Source of the DNA: Pseudomonas sp. B20(2017)
GTDB lineage: Bacteria > Pseudomonadota > Gammaproteobacteria > Pseudomonadales > Pseudomonadaceae
Length of the DNA: 64,000 nt
Direction of reading: 5' to 3'
Assembly: GCF_002113125.1 (NCBI RefSeq)
Contig: NZ_NEJP01000023.1
Location: 39,559-103,558 of the forward strand
Shown here: piece after piece, positions 25,208-34,563 of the stretch
Layout of the letters: the number at the start of each line of letters is the position of its first letter
Position numbering within the stretch: the first letter of the stretch is position 1
Notes under the pieces: generated by a model
Database searches by the model: none
Told to the model about the DNA's origin: nothing
Seen by the model: the letters and a program-made list of their open reading frames with translations, nothing else
Made by a program: the position numbers and the translations under genes

Positions 25208-25278
25208 GTTTGCGCCATTTTTGTCGAGCAAGGCCTGACTGCCCACAAGAGGCAAGCCCGAAGCTCCCGGAGAACCTG

Positions 25279-27732
25279 ATGAAAAAACTCAAACTGGTGA
25301 TGATCGGCAATGGCATGGCCGGGGTTCGTACCCTGGAAGAACTGCTCAAGCTCAGCAACGAGCTGTACGACATCACGGTCTTCGGCGCCGAACCGCACAC
25401 CAACTACAACCGCATCCTGTTGTCACCGGTATTGGCCGGCGAACAGACCTTCGAAGAGATCGTGCTCAACGACCTCGACTGGTACCTGGAAAACGGCATC
25501 AAACTGCTGCTCAACCGCAAAGTGGTCGAGATCGACCGGGTCAAACGCCGGGTGATCGCCGAGGATGGCACTGAGGCCGAATACGACCGCCTGCTGATCG
25601 CCACTGGCTCGACCCCGTTCATCCTGCCGATCCCCGGCAACACCTTGCAGGGCGTGATCGGCTACCGCGACATCGCCGACACCCAGGCGATGATCGACAC
25701 CGCCAAGACCCACAAGCACGCCGTGGTGATCGGCGGCGGCCTGCTCGGCCTCGAAGCGGCCAACGGCCTGATGCTGCGCGGCATGCACGTCACCGTGGTG
25801 CACCTCGGTGAATGGCTGCTGGAGCGGCAACTGGACAAGACCAGCGGCCAGCTCCTGCAAACCGCCCTCGAATCCCGTGGTCTGCACTTTCGCCTGTGCG
25901 AACAGACCCAGGCCCTGCACGACGCTGGCAACGGTCGCGTGGGCTCGGTGCAATTCAAGAACGGCGACATCATTCCCGCCGACCTGGTGGTCATGGCCGC
26001 CGGCATTCGCCCCAATACCGAACTGGCGGAAAAGGCCGGCATCCCGTGCAATCGCGGGATCCTGGTCAACGACACCCTGCAAACCTACGACCCGCGCATC
26101 TATGCCATCGGCGAATGCGCCAGCCATCGCGGCATTGCCTACGGCCTGGTGGCGCCGTTGTTCGAACAGGCCAAGGTCTGCGCCAATCACTTGGCCCAAT
26201 TGGGTTTCGCCCGTTATCAGGGCTCGGTGACGTCGACCAAATTGAAGGTCACCGGCATCGACCTGTTTTCCGCCGGCGACTTCATGGGCGGCGAAGGCAC
26301 CGAGACCATCACCCTCTCCGACCCGATCGGCGGGGTGTACAAAAAACTGGTGATCAAGGATGACGTGCTGGTCGGCGCCTGTCTGTACGGCGATACGGCA
26401 GATGGCGGTTGGTATTTCCGGCAGATTCGTGAGAATCACGCCATCGGCGAGATCCGCGATCATCTGATGTTTGGCGAAAACGCCCTCGGCGACGTAGGAC
26501 ACCAAGGCCAGGACAAAGCCATGAGCATGGCCGACAACGCCGAAGTCTGCGGCTGCAACGGCGTGTGCAAGGGCACCATCGTCAAGGCGATTCAGGAACA
26601 CGGCCTGTTCAGCGTCGACGAAGTGAAGAAACACACCAAGGCTGCCAGTTCCTGCGGCTCTTGCGCCGGGCTGGTCGAGCAGATCCTGATCAACACCGTC
26701 GGCGGTGCAGCCGACGTCAAACCGAAAAGCGAAAAAGCCATCTGCGGTTGCAGCGATCTCAACCATGGCCAGATCCGTCAGGCCATTCGCGAGCAGCACC
26801 TGCTGACCATCGCCGGCACCATGAGCTACCTCAACTGGCGCACCCCGAACGGCTGCGCCACTTGCCGCCCGGCCCTCAACTATTACCTGATTTCAACCTG
26901 GCCCGGCGAAGCCAAGGACGATCCGCAGTCGCGCCTGATCAACGAGCGGGCCCACGCCAACATCCAGAAGGACGGCACTTATTCGGTGGTGCCACGGATG
27001 TGGGGCGGCGTGACCAACCCGTCGGAACTGCGGCGGATCGCCGACGTGGCAGACAAATATCAGGTACCGATGGTCAAGGTCACCGGCGGCCAGCGCATCG
27101 ACTTGCTGGGGATCAAAAAGCAGGACCTGCCCGGTGTGTGGAAAGACCTCGACATGCCGTCCGGCCACGCCTACGGCAAATCGATCCGCACGGTGAAAAC
27201 CTGCGTCGGCAGCGAATTCTGCCGTTTCGGCACGCAGAATTCGACCCAGTTGGGCATCGACCTCGAACACGACCTGTTCAACATGTGGTCGCCGCACAAA
27301 GTGAAACTGGCGGTCTCCGGATGCCCACGCAACTGCTCGGAAGCTGGGATCAAGGACGTAGGAATCATCGGCGTTGATTCCGGCTGGGAGATGTACATCG
27401 GTGGCAACGGCGGGATCAAGACCGAAGTCGCCGAGTTCTTCGTCAAGCTCAAGACTGCCGAGGAGGTGCGCGAATACAACGGCGCGTTCCTGCAGTTGTA
27501 CCGCGAAGAAGCCTTCTACCTCGAACGCACCGTGCACTACCTGCAACGGGTCGGCATGGAGCACATCAAGAAAGCCGTGCTGGAAGATCCCGAGCGTCGC
27601 AAGGCCCTGAACGAGCGCCTGCAATTCTCCCTGTCGTTCGAACAGGACCCGTGGAAAGAACGCCTCGCCCAGCCGCAACTGAAGAAAGAATTCGACGTGA
27701 TCCCTGTGAAAAATCTGGAGGTGCCGGCATGA
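25279..27732 (+). CDS. nirB: Assimilatory nitrite reductase, large subunit
   Basis: Reduces nitrite to ammonium with NAD(P)H, using FAD, [4Fe-4S] and sirohaem. The 817 residues begin with the FAD/NAD dinucleotide fold (LVMIGNGMAGVRTLEELLKL). Two BFD-like [2Fe-2S] segments follow (CGCNGVCKGTIVKAIQEHGL and CGCSDLNHGQIRQAIREQHL). The sirohaem/[4Fe-4S] ligands are in TCVGSEFCRFGTQNS and VSGCPRNCSEAGIKDVG. ATG 25279 follows GGAGAACCTG. Its stop overlaps the nirD start (ATGA). Confidence 0.95.
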   Translation: MKKLKLVMIGNGMAGVRTLEELLKLSNELYDITVFGAEPHTNYNRILLSPVLAGEQTFEEIVLNDLDWYLENGIKLLLNRKVVEIDRVKRRVIAEDGTEAEYDRLLIATGSTPFILPIPGNTLQGVIGYRDIADTQAMIDTAKTHKHAVVIGGGLLGLEAANGLMLRGMHVTVVHLGEWLLERQLDKTSGQLLQTALESRGLHFRLCEQTQALHDAGNGRVGSVQFKNGDIIPADLVVMAAGIRPNTELAEKAGIPCNRGILVNDTLQTYDPRIYAIGECASHRGIAYGLVAPLFEQAKVCANHLAQLGFARYQGSVTSTKLKVTGIDLFSAGDFMGGEGTETITLSDPIGGVYKKLVIKDDVLVGACLYGDTADGGWYFRQIRENHAIGEIRDHLMFGENALGDVGHQGQDKAMSMADNAEVCGCNGVCKGTIVKAIQEHGLFSVDEVKKHTKAASSCGSCAGLVEQILINTVGGAADVKPKSEKAICGCSDLNHGQIRQAIREQHLLTIAGTMSYLNWRTPNGCATCRPALNYYLISTWPGEAKDDPQSRLINERAHANIQKDGTYSVVPRMWGGVTNPSELRRIADVADKYQVPMVKVTGGQRIDLLGIKKQDLPGVWKDLDMPSGHAYGKSIRTVKTCVGSEFCRFGTQNSTQLGIDLEHDLFNMWSPHKVKLAVSGCPRNCSEAGIKDVGIIGVDSGWEMYIGGNGGIKTEVAEFFVKLKTAEEVREYNGAFLQLYREEAFYLERTVHYLQRVGMEHIKKAVLEDPERRKALNERLQFSLSFEQDPWKERLAQPQLKKEFDVIPVKNLEVPA

Positions 27733-28046
27733 ACTGGCTCGATATCTGTGCCCTGGAAGAGATCAACGCCCTCGGCTCGCGGATCATCGCCGGGCCCAAA
27801 GGTGACATCGCGATCTTTCGCACAAGCGACGACGAAGTTTTCGCACTCGATGACCGCTGCCCGCACAAGGGCGGCCCCTTGTCCCAAGGCCTGATCTACG
27901 GCAAGCGCGTGGCCTGCCCGCTGCACAACTGGCAGATCGACCTGCAATCCGGCGAAGCCCAGGCGCCGGACGTCGGTTGCGCGCATCATCATCCGGCCCG
28001 GGTCGAAAACGGCCGCGTGCAACTGGCCCTGCGGGACGCCGTCTGA
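27729..28046 (+). CDS. nirD: Nitrite reductase small subunit with intact Rieske ligands
   Basis: A 105-residue Rieske-fold partner of NirB. Unlike the E. coli NirD, it keeps all four [2Fe-2S] ligands: CPH at 44-46 and CPLH at 63-66. It starts inside the nirB stop (ATGA) and ends in TGATG with the nitrate reductase gene, so the three genes are translationally coupled. A longer reading upstream inside nirB is rejected. Confidence 0.93.
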   Translation: MNWLDICALEEINALGSRIIAGPKGDIAIFRTSDDEVFALDDRCPHKGGPLSQGLIYGKRVACPLHNWQIDLQSGEAQAPDVGCAHHHPARVENGRVQLALRDAV

Positions 28047-30760
28047 TGAACCGCCAGACGACCGCCTCGACCTGCTGTTATTGCGGGGTCGGCTGCGGCG
28101 TGCTGATCGAGCATGACGGCGAGCGCATTCTCGGCGTCAGCGGCGATCCGGCGCATCCGGCCAACTTCGGCAAACTGTGCAGCAAAGGCTCGACCCTGCA
28201 CCTGACCGGTGATTTGGCAGCACGGGCGTTGTATCCGGAATTGCGCCTGGGCAAAGGCTTGGCGCGCAGTCGTTGCGACTGGGACACCGCGCTGGATCAC
28301 GCCACCAACGTGTTCGCCGACACCATCGCCGAACACGGCCCGGACAGCGTGGCGTTCTACATCTCCGGGCAGTTGCTGACCGAGGACTACTACGCCTTCA
28401 ACAAACTGGCGCGGGCGCTGGTCGGCACCAATAACATCGACAGCAATTCGCGGCTGTGCATGTCTTCGGCGGTGGTCGGTTACAAACGCAGCCTCGGCGC
28501 CGACGCACCACCGTGCAGCTACGAAGACCTGGAGTTGAGCGATTGCGTGGTGATCGTCGGCAGTAATATGGCTTACGCCCATCCGGTACTTTTTCGCCGC
28601 CTCGAAGAAGCCAAGTCCCACCGCCCTCACATGAAAGTCGTCGTCATCGACCCTCGACGCACCGACACCTGCGATCTGGCCGACCTGCATCTGGCGATTC
28701 TGCCGGGCACCGATGTCGCCTTGTTCCATGGGATTTTGCATCTGCTGTTGTGGGAAGACTGGATCGACCGTGACTTCATCAAGGCCCACACCGATGGCCT
28801 CGCCGAGCTGAAAAGCCTGGTGCGCGATTACACCCCGGCGATGGTGTCGCAGCTGTGCGGGATCGGTGTCGAGCAGTTGCAGCAATGCGCCGAATGGATC
28901 GGCACCGCGCCGAGTTTTCTGTCGCTGTGGTGCATGGGCCTGAACCAGTCCACCGCTGGTAGCGCGAAGAACAGCGCGCTAATCAATCTGCACTTGGCCA
29001 CCGGGCAAATCGGCCGTCCGGGTGCAGGACCTTTCTCCCTGACCGGTCAGCCAAATGCCATGGGCGGACGGGAAACCGGCAGCCTTTCCAACTTGTTGCC
29101 AGGTCACCGTGAAGTCGCCAATCCGGAGCATCGCGCCGAAGTGGCAGCGTACTGGGGTGTGGATAAGCTGCCGGAAAACACCGGTCTCAGCGCCATCGAA
29201 CTGTTTGAACAAGTGCGCATCGGCAAGATCAAGGCCCTGTGGATTGCCTGCACCAACCCCGCGCAATCGATGCCGGATCAGAACGCTATACGTGCAGCGT
29301 TGGAAGCTTGTCCGTTCGTGGTGTTGCAGGAGGCGTTTCGTACCACCGAAACAGCGGCGTTTGCCGATCTGCTGTTGCCGGCGGCCAGTTGGGGCGAGAA
29401 GGAAGGCTCGGTGACCAACTCCGAGCGGCGGATTTCCCACGTTCGCCAGGCCATTGCCGCACCGGGTGAAGCGCGCCCGGACTGGGCGATTACCGTTGAT
29501 TTCGCACAACGGCTGGAGAAACGTCTGCGCCCGCAGCAGCCCGGTCTGTTTGCCTTCGAGCAACCGGGTCAGTTGTTTGACGAGTACAAACAACTGACCC
29601 GGGGGCGCGATCTGGATCTGTCCGGGATCAGCCACGGATTGATTGATGAGCTGGGGCCACAGCAATGGCCCTTCCCCGCTGGCGCCCGCCAAGGCACGGC
29701 CCGGCTGTATGGCGACGGGATCTTTCCTACGCCAAACGGGCGCGCGCAATTCGTTGCCGATCCCTATCGCGCCGCCAAGGAACAACGCGACGCGCGCTTT
29801 CCTCTGACCCTGATCACCGGTCGCCTGCGTGATCAATGGCACGGTATGAGCCGCACAGGTACGGCGGCGCAGTTGTTCGGCCATGTCAGCGAAGCGGTGT
29901 TGAGCCTGCATCCGGACGAATTGCGCCGCCACCGCTTGCAGCCGGGTGACCTGGTGAACCTGAAAAGTCGTCGGGGCGCGGTGATCGTGGCGGTTGCCAG
30001 CGATGAAAGCGTGCGTCCGGGCCAAGCGTTCCTGCCGATGCACTGGGGCGATCGTTTCCTCAAGGGCGGCGTTAACAGCCTGACCCTGCCCGCCTTCGAT
30101 CCTTTATCGAAACAACCGGAACTCAAGCACAGCGGTGTGCGGCTGGAACCGGTGGAATTGCCATGGCAACTGTTCGCACTGATCGAGGGCGATGTTCAAT
30201 GGCATTTCGAGACGCTTCGACCGCTCTGTGAGGCCTTTTCCTACGCAAGTCTAAGCCTCGTCGGACGTGAACGGCCTGCGCTGCTGATACGCGCAGCCAG
30301 CGCCGTGGCGCCGGAGCCGCAATTGCTGCGAGACATCGACCAGTGCCTGGCGCTGATCGACGGGCCGGTGCTGGCTTATGACGATCCACGCCGCGCCATT
30401 GGCAAACGGGTGCGCATCGAAAACGGGCGAATCACTGCGATCCGTCTGGCCGGCGAAACCCTCGCCCAACACTGGTTGCAAGGCCTGTGGCTGGAAGGCC
30501 GAGCCGACGAACAACTGCGGCGCTGGCTGCTGGCACCGATGAGTGCACCGCCAGGCAATGCCGGTGCGCAAGTTGTGGCGGACAAGACTCTGTGCAATTG
30601 CAAAAACGTCAGCCACAACGCGATCTGCGCCGGGATCCGTGAAGGCCTGGATTTACAGGGTTTGAAAAACAAATTGGGCTGCGGCACGCAATGCGGTTCC
30701 TGCGTCCCGGAAATCAAGCGTTTGCTGGTCGCCGAAGCACGGCCGGTCGCTGTCATCTGA
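28046..30760 (+). CDS. nasC: Assimilatory nitrate reductase catalytic subunit (Mo-bisMGD, 4Fe-4S, BFD-type 2Fe-2S)
   Basis: Reduces nitrate to nitrite in the cytoplasm. 904 residues. The N-terminal [4Fe-4S] motif is CCYCGVGCGV (residues 10-19), completed by LCSKGS near 50. The molybdopterin oxidoreductase core shows NSRLCMSSAVVGYKRSLGAD and VVIVGSNMAYAHPVLFRRLE, and a molydopterin dinucleotide-binding domain lies near 590-710. The C-terminal BFD-like [2Fe-2S] domain has CNCKNVSHNAICAGI and CGTQCGSC. This layout matches NasA/NarB-type bacterial assimilatory enzymes. It corresponds to the gene between nirD and cobA in P. aeruginosa; symbols for it vary. Confidence 0.92.
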   Translation: MNRQTTASTCCYCGVGCGVLIEHDGERILGVSGDPAHPANFGKLCSKGSTLHLTGDLAARALYPELRLGKGLARSRCDWDTALDHATNVFADTIAEHGPDSVAFYISGQLLTEDYYAFNKLARALVGTNNIDSNSRLCMSSAVVGYKRSLGADAPPCSYEDLELSDCVVIVGSNMAYAHPVLFRRLEEAKSHRPHMKVVVIDPRRTDTCDLADLHLAILPGTDVALFHGILHLLLWEDWIDRDFIKAHTDGLAELKSLVRDYTPAMVSQLCGIGVEQLQQCAEWIGTAPSFLSLWCMGLNQSTAGSAKNSALINLHLATGQIGRPGAGPFSLTGQPNAMGGRETGSLSNLLPGHREVANPEHRAEVAAYWGVDKLPENTGLSAIELFEQVRIGKIKALWIACTNPAQSMPDQNAIRAALEACPFVVLQEAFRTTETAAFADLLLPAASWGEKEGSVTNSERRISHVRQAIAAPGEARPDWAITVDFAQRLEKRLRPQQPGLFAFEQPGQLFDEYKQLTRGRDLDLSGISHGLIDELGPQQWPFPAGARQGTARLYGDGIFPTPNGRAQFVADPYRAAKEQRDARFPLTLITGRLRDQWHGMSRTGTAAQLFGHVSEAVLSLHPDELRRHRLQPGDLVNLKSRRGAVIVAVASDESVRPGQAFLPMHWGDRFLKGGVNSLTLPAFDPLSKQPELKHSGVRLEPVELPWQLFALIEGDVQWHFETLRPLCEAFSYASLSLVGRERPALLIRAASAVAPEPQLLRDIDQCLALIDGPVLAYDDPRRAIGKRVRIENGRITAIRLAGETLAQHWLQGLWLEGRADEQLRRWLLAPMSAPPGNAGAQVVADKTLCNCKNVSHNAICAGIREGLDLQGLKNKLGCGTQCGSCVPEIKRLLVAEARPVAVI

Positions 30761-30773
30761 AGAGGGAAACACC

Positions 30774-31526
30774 ATGAACGCTAAAGTCTGGCTGGTAGGT
30801 GCAGGTCCCGGTGATCCTGAATTGCTGACGCTCAAAGCGGTGCGTGCCTTGCGCGAAGCCGAGGTGGTGCTGATCGACGATCTGGTCAATGAGGCGGTAC
30901 TTGAGCACTGCCATGCTGCGCGGATCATCGCGGTCGGTAAACGTGGCGGCTGCCGCTCGACGCCCCAGGCGTTCATTCATCGATTGATGCTGCGTTACGC
31001 CCGTCAGGGCAAATGCGTAGTGCGACTCAAGGGTGGCGATCCATGCATTTTCGGGCGTGGCGGTGAAGAGGCGCTGTGGTTGCGCGAGCGCGGGGTCGAA
31101 GTGGAACTGGTCAATGGCATCACCGCCGGACTGGCCGGCGCGACGCAGTGTGATATTCCGCTGACGTTGCGCGGCGTGGCCCGGGGCGTGACGCTGGTTA
31201 CTGCTCACACCCAGGACGATAGCCAGTTGAACTGGCGGGCGCTGGCGCAAGGCGGGACGACGCTGGTGATTTACATGGGTGTGGCAAAGCTCGGCGAGAT
31301 TCGCGAGCAACTGCTGGCGGGCGGCATGGCGGCGGATACGCCGGTGGCGATGATCGAGAACGCCTCGTTGCCAGAGCAACGGGAATGCCGCAGCAATCTG
31401 ACAGCGATGGAAGACGATGCCCTTGGTTTCCAGCTCAAGAGCCCTGCGATTCTGGTCATAGGTGCCGTCGCAGCGACTGCGACCCAGGTCGATTCGATTC
31501 ACTGGCCAGCCGACCGATTGGCCTGA
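30774..31526 (+). CDS. cobA: Uroporphyrinogen-III C-methyltransferase (sirohaem synthesis)
   Basis: Adds methyl groups at C2 and C7 of uroporphyrinogen III to give precorrin-2, the sirohaem precursor needed by NirB. 250 residues. The N-terminus VWLVGAGPGDPELLTLKAVR and the SAM-site motif RLKGGDPCIFGRGGEEA (near residue 83) are diagnostic. No CysG-type dehydrogenase/chelatase domain is fused. It lies 13 bp after the nitrate reductase and ends the operon, matching cofactor supply to demand. Confidence 0.94.
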   Translation: MNAKVWLVGAGPGDPELLTLKAVRALREAEVVLIDDLVNEAVLEHCHAARIIAVGKRGGCRSTPQAFIHRLMLRYARQGKCVVRLKGGDPCIFGRGGEEALWLRERGVEVELVNGITAGLAGATQCDIPLTLRGVARGVTLVTAHTQDDSQLNWRALAQGGTTLVIYMGVAKLGEIREQLLAGGMAADTPVAMIENASLPEQRECRSNLTAMEDDALGFQLKSPAILVIGAVAATATQVDSIHWPADRLA

Positions 31527-31555
31527 CAATCCCCGATTTCACCAAATCGCAGGCA

Positions 31556-31584
31556 AAGAAAAGCCCGGCCTAAGCCGGGCTTTT
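31556..31584. terminator. Bidirectional terminator between cobA and oprF
   Basis: AAGCCCGGC-CTAA-GCCGGGCTT (31561-31582) with TTTT after it and an A-rich stretch before it. It serves both convergent genes. Confidence 0.92.
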
Positions 31585-31601
31585 CTCGGAGCGGCAGCTA
31601 A

Positions 31602-32636
31602 TTACTTAGCTTGAGCTTCAACCTGCGCTTCTACGCGACGGTTAACAGCACGGCCAGCTTCAGTTTTGTTGTCAGCAACTGGGCGGGATTCGCCGTAGCC
31701 GATCGACTGAACGCGGGACGACTCAACACCGTACTGGTTGGTCAGAACTTGCTTAACGGCGTTTGCACGACGCTCGGACAGTTTCTGGTTGTAAGCGTCA
31801 GGACCGACGGAGTCAGTGTGACCTTCAACAGTAGTGGTGGTGGATGGGTACTGCTTCATGAAGTCAGCCAGGTTCTTGATGTCGCCGTAGCTGTTTGGCT
31901 TCACAACCGACTTGTCGAAGTCGAACTTGACGTCCAGCTCAACACGAACAACTTCAGCAACTGCCGGGCAGCCATCAGCGTCAACAGTTACGTTGGCTGG
32001 GGTGTCTGGGCACTTGTCAACGTTGTCGCAAACGCCGTCGTTGTCGCTGTCGGAGCAGACTTCAGCCGGAGCTGGAACTGGAGCAGCAGCAGGCTTGGAG
32101 CCGCCACCGAAGTTCACACCGATACCGACGCTAGGAGCCCACTCGGTGTCGCCCTGGTCGATGTTGTACTGAGCTTCAACGCCAGCACGGGCGTAGAAGT
32201 TGTCGGTGAAGTACAGCTTGGCACCAGCGCCCAGGTTGGCGAAGGTGGAACGGTTACGACCGTTCGAGCCGTTCTGGTCGATGCTCTGGTCGGAGAAACC
32301 GGCCGAGACGTATGGACGCAGCATGTCGCCTGGGTTGTTGAAGTGGTACAGAGCGTCCAGAGCGGTGTTAGCGCCTTTGACGTTCTTGCCATCGTCGGCA
32401 CGCACGTTGTGCACTTCGTCGTAGCCCAGACGCAGTTCAACGTCGTCGGTCAGGAAGTAACCGATCGAACCGCCGAACAGGTTGCCGTTGTTCTTGAAGT
32501 TACGAGCGCTGTCGAATTGTTCTTTCTTTGCGAAGCCTTCGATTTCAACTGCGCCTTGGCCTTGTGCCAGAGCGCCGAAAGAAGTGGCGGCAATCAAAGA
32601 ACCAATGGCCAAGCCCAAGGTGTTTTTCAGTTTCAT
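31602..32636 (-). CDS. oprF: Major outer-membrane porin OprF
   Basis: The structural porin of Pseudomonas. 344 residues with signal peptide (MKLKNTLGLAIGSLIAATSF, cleavage after ALAQ). Residues 25-180 form an OmpA-like beta-barrel ending GIGVNFGGGSKP. A Pro/Ala hinge follows. A Cys-rich calcium-type repeat has four cysteines (CSDSDNDGVCDNVDKCPD...GCP). The C-terminal OmpA domain anchors peptidoglycan (VEGHTDSVGPDAYNQKLSE). Codon use is strongly optimised. It is downstream of sigX, which in this genus drives oprF. Confidence 0.97.
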   Translation of the reverse strand: MKLKNTLGLAIGSLIAATSFGALAQGQGAVEIEGFAKKEQFDSARNFKNNGNLFGGSIGYFLTDDVELRLGYDEVHNVRADDGKNVKGANTALDALYHFNNPGDMLRPYVSAGFSDQSIDQNGSNGRNRSTFANLGAGAKLYFTDNFYARAGVEAQYNIDQGDTEWAPSVGIGVNFGGGSKPAAAPVPAPAEVCSDSDNDGVCDNVDKCPDTPANVTVDADGCPAVAEVVRVELDVKFDFDKSVVKPNSYGDIKNLADFMKQYPSTTTTVEGHTDSVGPDAYNQKLSERRANAVKQVLTNQYGVESSRVQSIGYGESRPVADNKTEAGRAVNRRVEAQVEAQAK

Positions 32637-32695
32637 CCGTTAAATCCCCATCTGGTGATTGTGAAGCAGTCCCGCAAACCGGGGGACAACTCGGC

Positions 32696-32717
32696 GGCAA
32701 GTCTATCAGAACTTGCC
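32696..32717 (-). other. Hairpin between sigX and oprF
   Basis: GGCAAGT/ACTTGCC stem with an 8-base loop in the sigX-oprF spacer. It has no T-run on the minus strand, so it may allow read-through from sigX to oprF with partial attenuation. Confidence 0.4.
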
Positions 32718-32743
32718 TACACGTAAGAGATATTTGCGCCGAA

Positions 32744-33334
32744 CTAAGTTTCAGCAATGCCTGCAAATTTCTCACGCAATTTATCTAGAGCGCGTTTGTA
32801 ACGCATTTTTGTCGCACTCAAACCCATGTGCATGATGTCTGCGATCTCCTGAAACTCCAGCTCTGCGACAAATCGTAGCACCAGAATTTCCCGGTCAATC
32901 GGGTTCACATACACCAGCCAGCGATCAAGTCCGCCCTTTTCCTCGGGTTTCGGCGCCTTTTCTTCGGACGCTTCCTCAAGGGGGTCAAGACTCAGTGCGT
33001 CCATCAAGCGACGCTTTCGCCGTTCCTTCCGATACTGTGTGATGCATTCGTTGTAGGTGATGCTATAGAGCCATGTCTTGAACTTCGATTTCCCCTCGAA
33101 GTTCTTCAGGCCGTACAGCACCTTCAACATCACTTCCTGACAGACATCGTCTGCGTCGCGATCGTTCCCAAGATACCGCGCACAAACGTTAAATAATGTT
33201 CGCTGGTAACGCCGCATCAGTTCTTCATAGGCGCGCGTCACGTGAAACAGCTCGGTATGCGAGCGCGCGACCAACTCCTCATCAGAGAGCTCGCGGGGGT
33301 CGTAGCGCGTGGATAGCGTTTGGGCTTTATTCAA
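32744..33334 (-). CDS. sigX: ECF sigma factor SigX
   Basis: 196 residues. Region 2 is seen as LMRRYQRTLFNVCARYLGND and DVCQEVMLKVLYGLKNFEGK. A Lys/Glu-rich linker follows. Region 4 is VNPIDREILVLRFVAELEFQ with its helix-turn-helix (EIADIMHMGLSATKMRYKRA). It matches SigX, which controls oprF, membrane fluidity and fatty-acid genes. The start is TTG at 33334, giving the conserved MNKAQTLSTRY. No adjacent anti-sigma gene is present; cmpX and cfrX upstream are the usual partners. Confidence 0.94.
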   Translation of the reverse strand: MNKAQTLSTRYDPRELSDEELVARSHTELFHVTRAYEELMRRYQRTLFNVCARYLGNDRDADDVCQEVMLKVLYGLKNFEGKSKFKTWLYSITYNECITQYRKERRKRRLMDALSLDPLEEASEEKAPKPEEKGGLDRWLVYVNPIDREILVLRFVAELEFQEIADIMHMGLSATKMRYKRALDKLREKFAGIAET

Positions 33335-33424
33335 AACAAGTCGTGCCGACAGTCAGGTCAATGTCCACCGCAGCCAGCGAAAGCTGGCATTTTGCGGCGG
33401 CATACATTAGCAGGGTTTGCCGGG

Positions 33425-34249
33425 TTAGCGGCTACTCACATGCTGCTCCAGCAGGATCCGATTGGAGAGAGAGACTAGCTCACCCTCATCGGTCAGCAAT
33501 GTGGTTTTAACCGTGCCGATCTCTTCGATCTGGCCTTCGACCTCGCCAACACGCACTTGTTGCCCAACCTGATACAACTCACGCACATAGATTCCCGCAA
33601 GAATCTGACCGGCAATTTCCCGGCTTCCCAAACCCATGGCCAGCGCAACCGCCAGACCAACGGTAATCAATACGATGACGATCACATGGTTCAGCAGGTC
33701 GGTCTTGACCTCCAGCTGACTGATCGCGACCGAAATGCTGATGATGATCACCAGGCCCTGAGCAATTCGCCCAAGTCCTGAAGCGTAGTCCAGGCCTACG
33801 CCTTCTGCCGCCCCGCGAACCAGGCCATTGGCCAATTGCGCGAGCAGAACACCGACCAGCAGCACCAGCGCGGCACCGAACACTTTCGGCAAATACAGCG
33901 CCAGCATGTCAAGCGTAGCTGAAACTCGCTCAAGTCCAAGGGATTCTGCTGCCGAAACCAGGAAAATCAGCAGAACGAACCAATAGACGATTTTGCCGAT
34001 CAGGGTAGAGATCGGTACTTGCAGCCCCGCGCGGGACATCAATTTGGTCAGGCCGGTGCCACCCATCAGGCGATCAAGGCCCAGTTTGGCCAGCAATTTG
34101 GACAGCAAGGTGTCCAGCAGCTTGGCCACGACAAAACCCAACAGCAGCACGACCAGTGCGCCGAACAGGTTCGGAATGAAGTTAGCGACTTTGGTCCACA
34201 ACGCAGTCATTGCAGTGACGAGGCTCTGAGTCCAGAGATCAAGTTCCAT
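33425..34249 (-). CDS. cmpX: CmpX, MscS-like small-conductance membrane protein
   Basis: 274 residues with about four to five membrane helices: LFGALVVLLLGFVVAKLLDT, IVYWFVLLIFLVSAAESLGL, VFGAALVLLVGVLLAQLANG, LVIIISISVAISQ and VIVIVLITVGLAVALAMGLG. A short cytoplasmic MscS-type tail follows (YQVGQQVRVGEVEGQIEEIG). It matches CmpX of the sigX locus, linked to envelope stress and c-di-GMP in P. aeruginosa. ATG 34249 is preferred; TTG 34255 overlaps the cfrX stop and is possible. Confidence 0.92.
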   Translation of the reverse strand: MELDLWTQSLVTAMTALWTKVANFIPNLFGALVVLLLGFVVAKLLDTLLSKLLAKLGLDRLMGGTGLTKLMSRAGLQVPISTLIGKIVYWFVLLIFLVSAAESLGLERVSATLDMLALYLPKVFGAALVLLVGVLLAQLANGLVRGAAEGVGLDYASGLGRIAQGLVIIISISVAISQLEVKTDLLNHVIVIVLITVGLAVALAMGLGSREIAGQILAGIYVRELYQVGQQVRVGEVEGQIEEIGTVKTTLLTDEGELVSLSNRILLEQHVSSR

Positions 34250-34251
34250 AT

Positions 34252-34500
34252 TCAATCAGCCTTATCAGCAGTGCGGGCGGTAGGTTTACGGAGACGGGAA
34301 ACCGGCGCGACATGGGCCGAGCCGTTATTCAGAGCGATCATCAGCGCGGGCAACCAGCGGCCCAGCAGGCTGAACAGATCGCCGGCGCCGACCTGGCGGT
34401 TGGCGGTTTTGAGTACGCGGCCCAGACAGGCATCGTCGTCGCGGCTGGACGGCGAGGCGTTGAGCATGTCGCGCAAAGACTGTTCAAACGGATCGTGCAT
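34252..34500 (-). CDS. cfrX: CfrX, small conserved protein of the sigX locus
   Basis: 82 residues, MHDPFEQSLRDMLNASPSSR, with a short hydrophobic stretch (LFSLLGRWLPALMIALNN) and a basic tail. The position directly before cmpX and sigX matches CfrX (also written CrfX) of Pseudomonas, whose function is unknown. ATG 34500 has GAGAGG five bases upstream; an in-frame GTG lies six bases earlier. The stop abuts or overlaps the cmpX start, so the two are coupled. Confidence 0.82.
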   Translation of the reverse strand: MHDPFEQSLRDMLNASPSSRDDDACLGRVLKTANRQVGAGDLFSLLGRWLPALMIALNNGSAHVAPVSRLRKPTARTADKAD

Positions 34501-34563
34501 ACGCACCTCTCGTGATGTCTGTGAAAGACGCGGGCAAATTTGGTCGGGTCACATGGCGCATCG

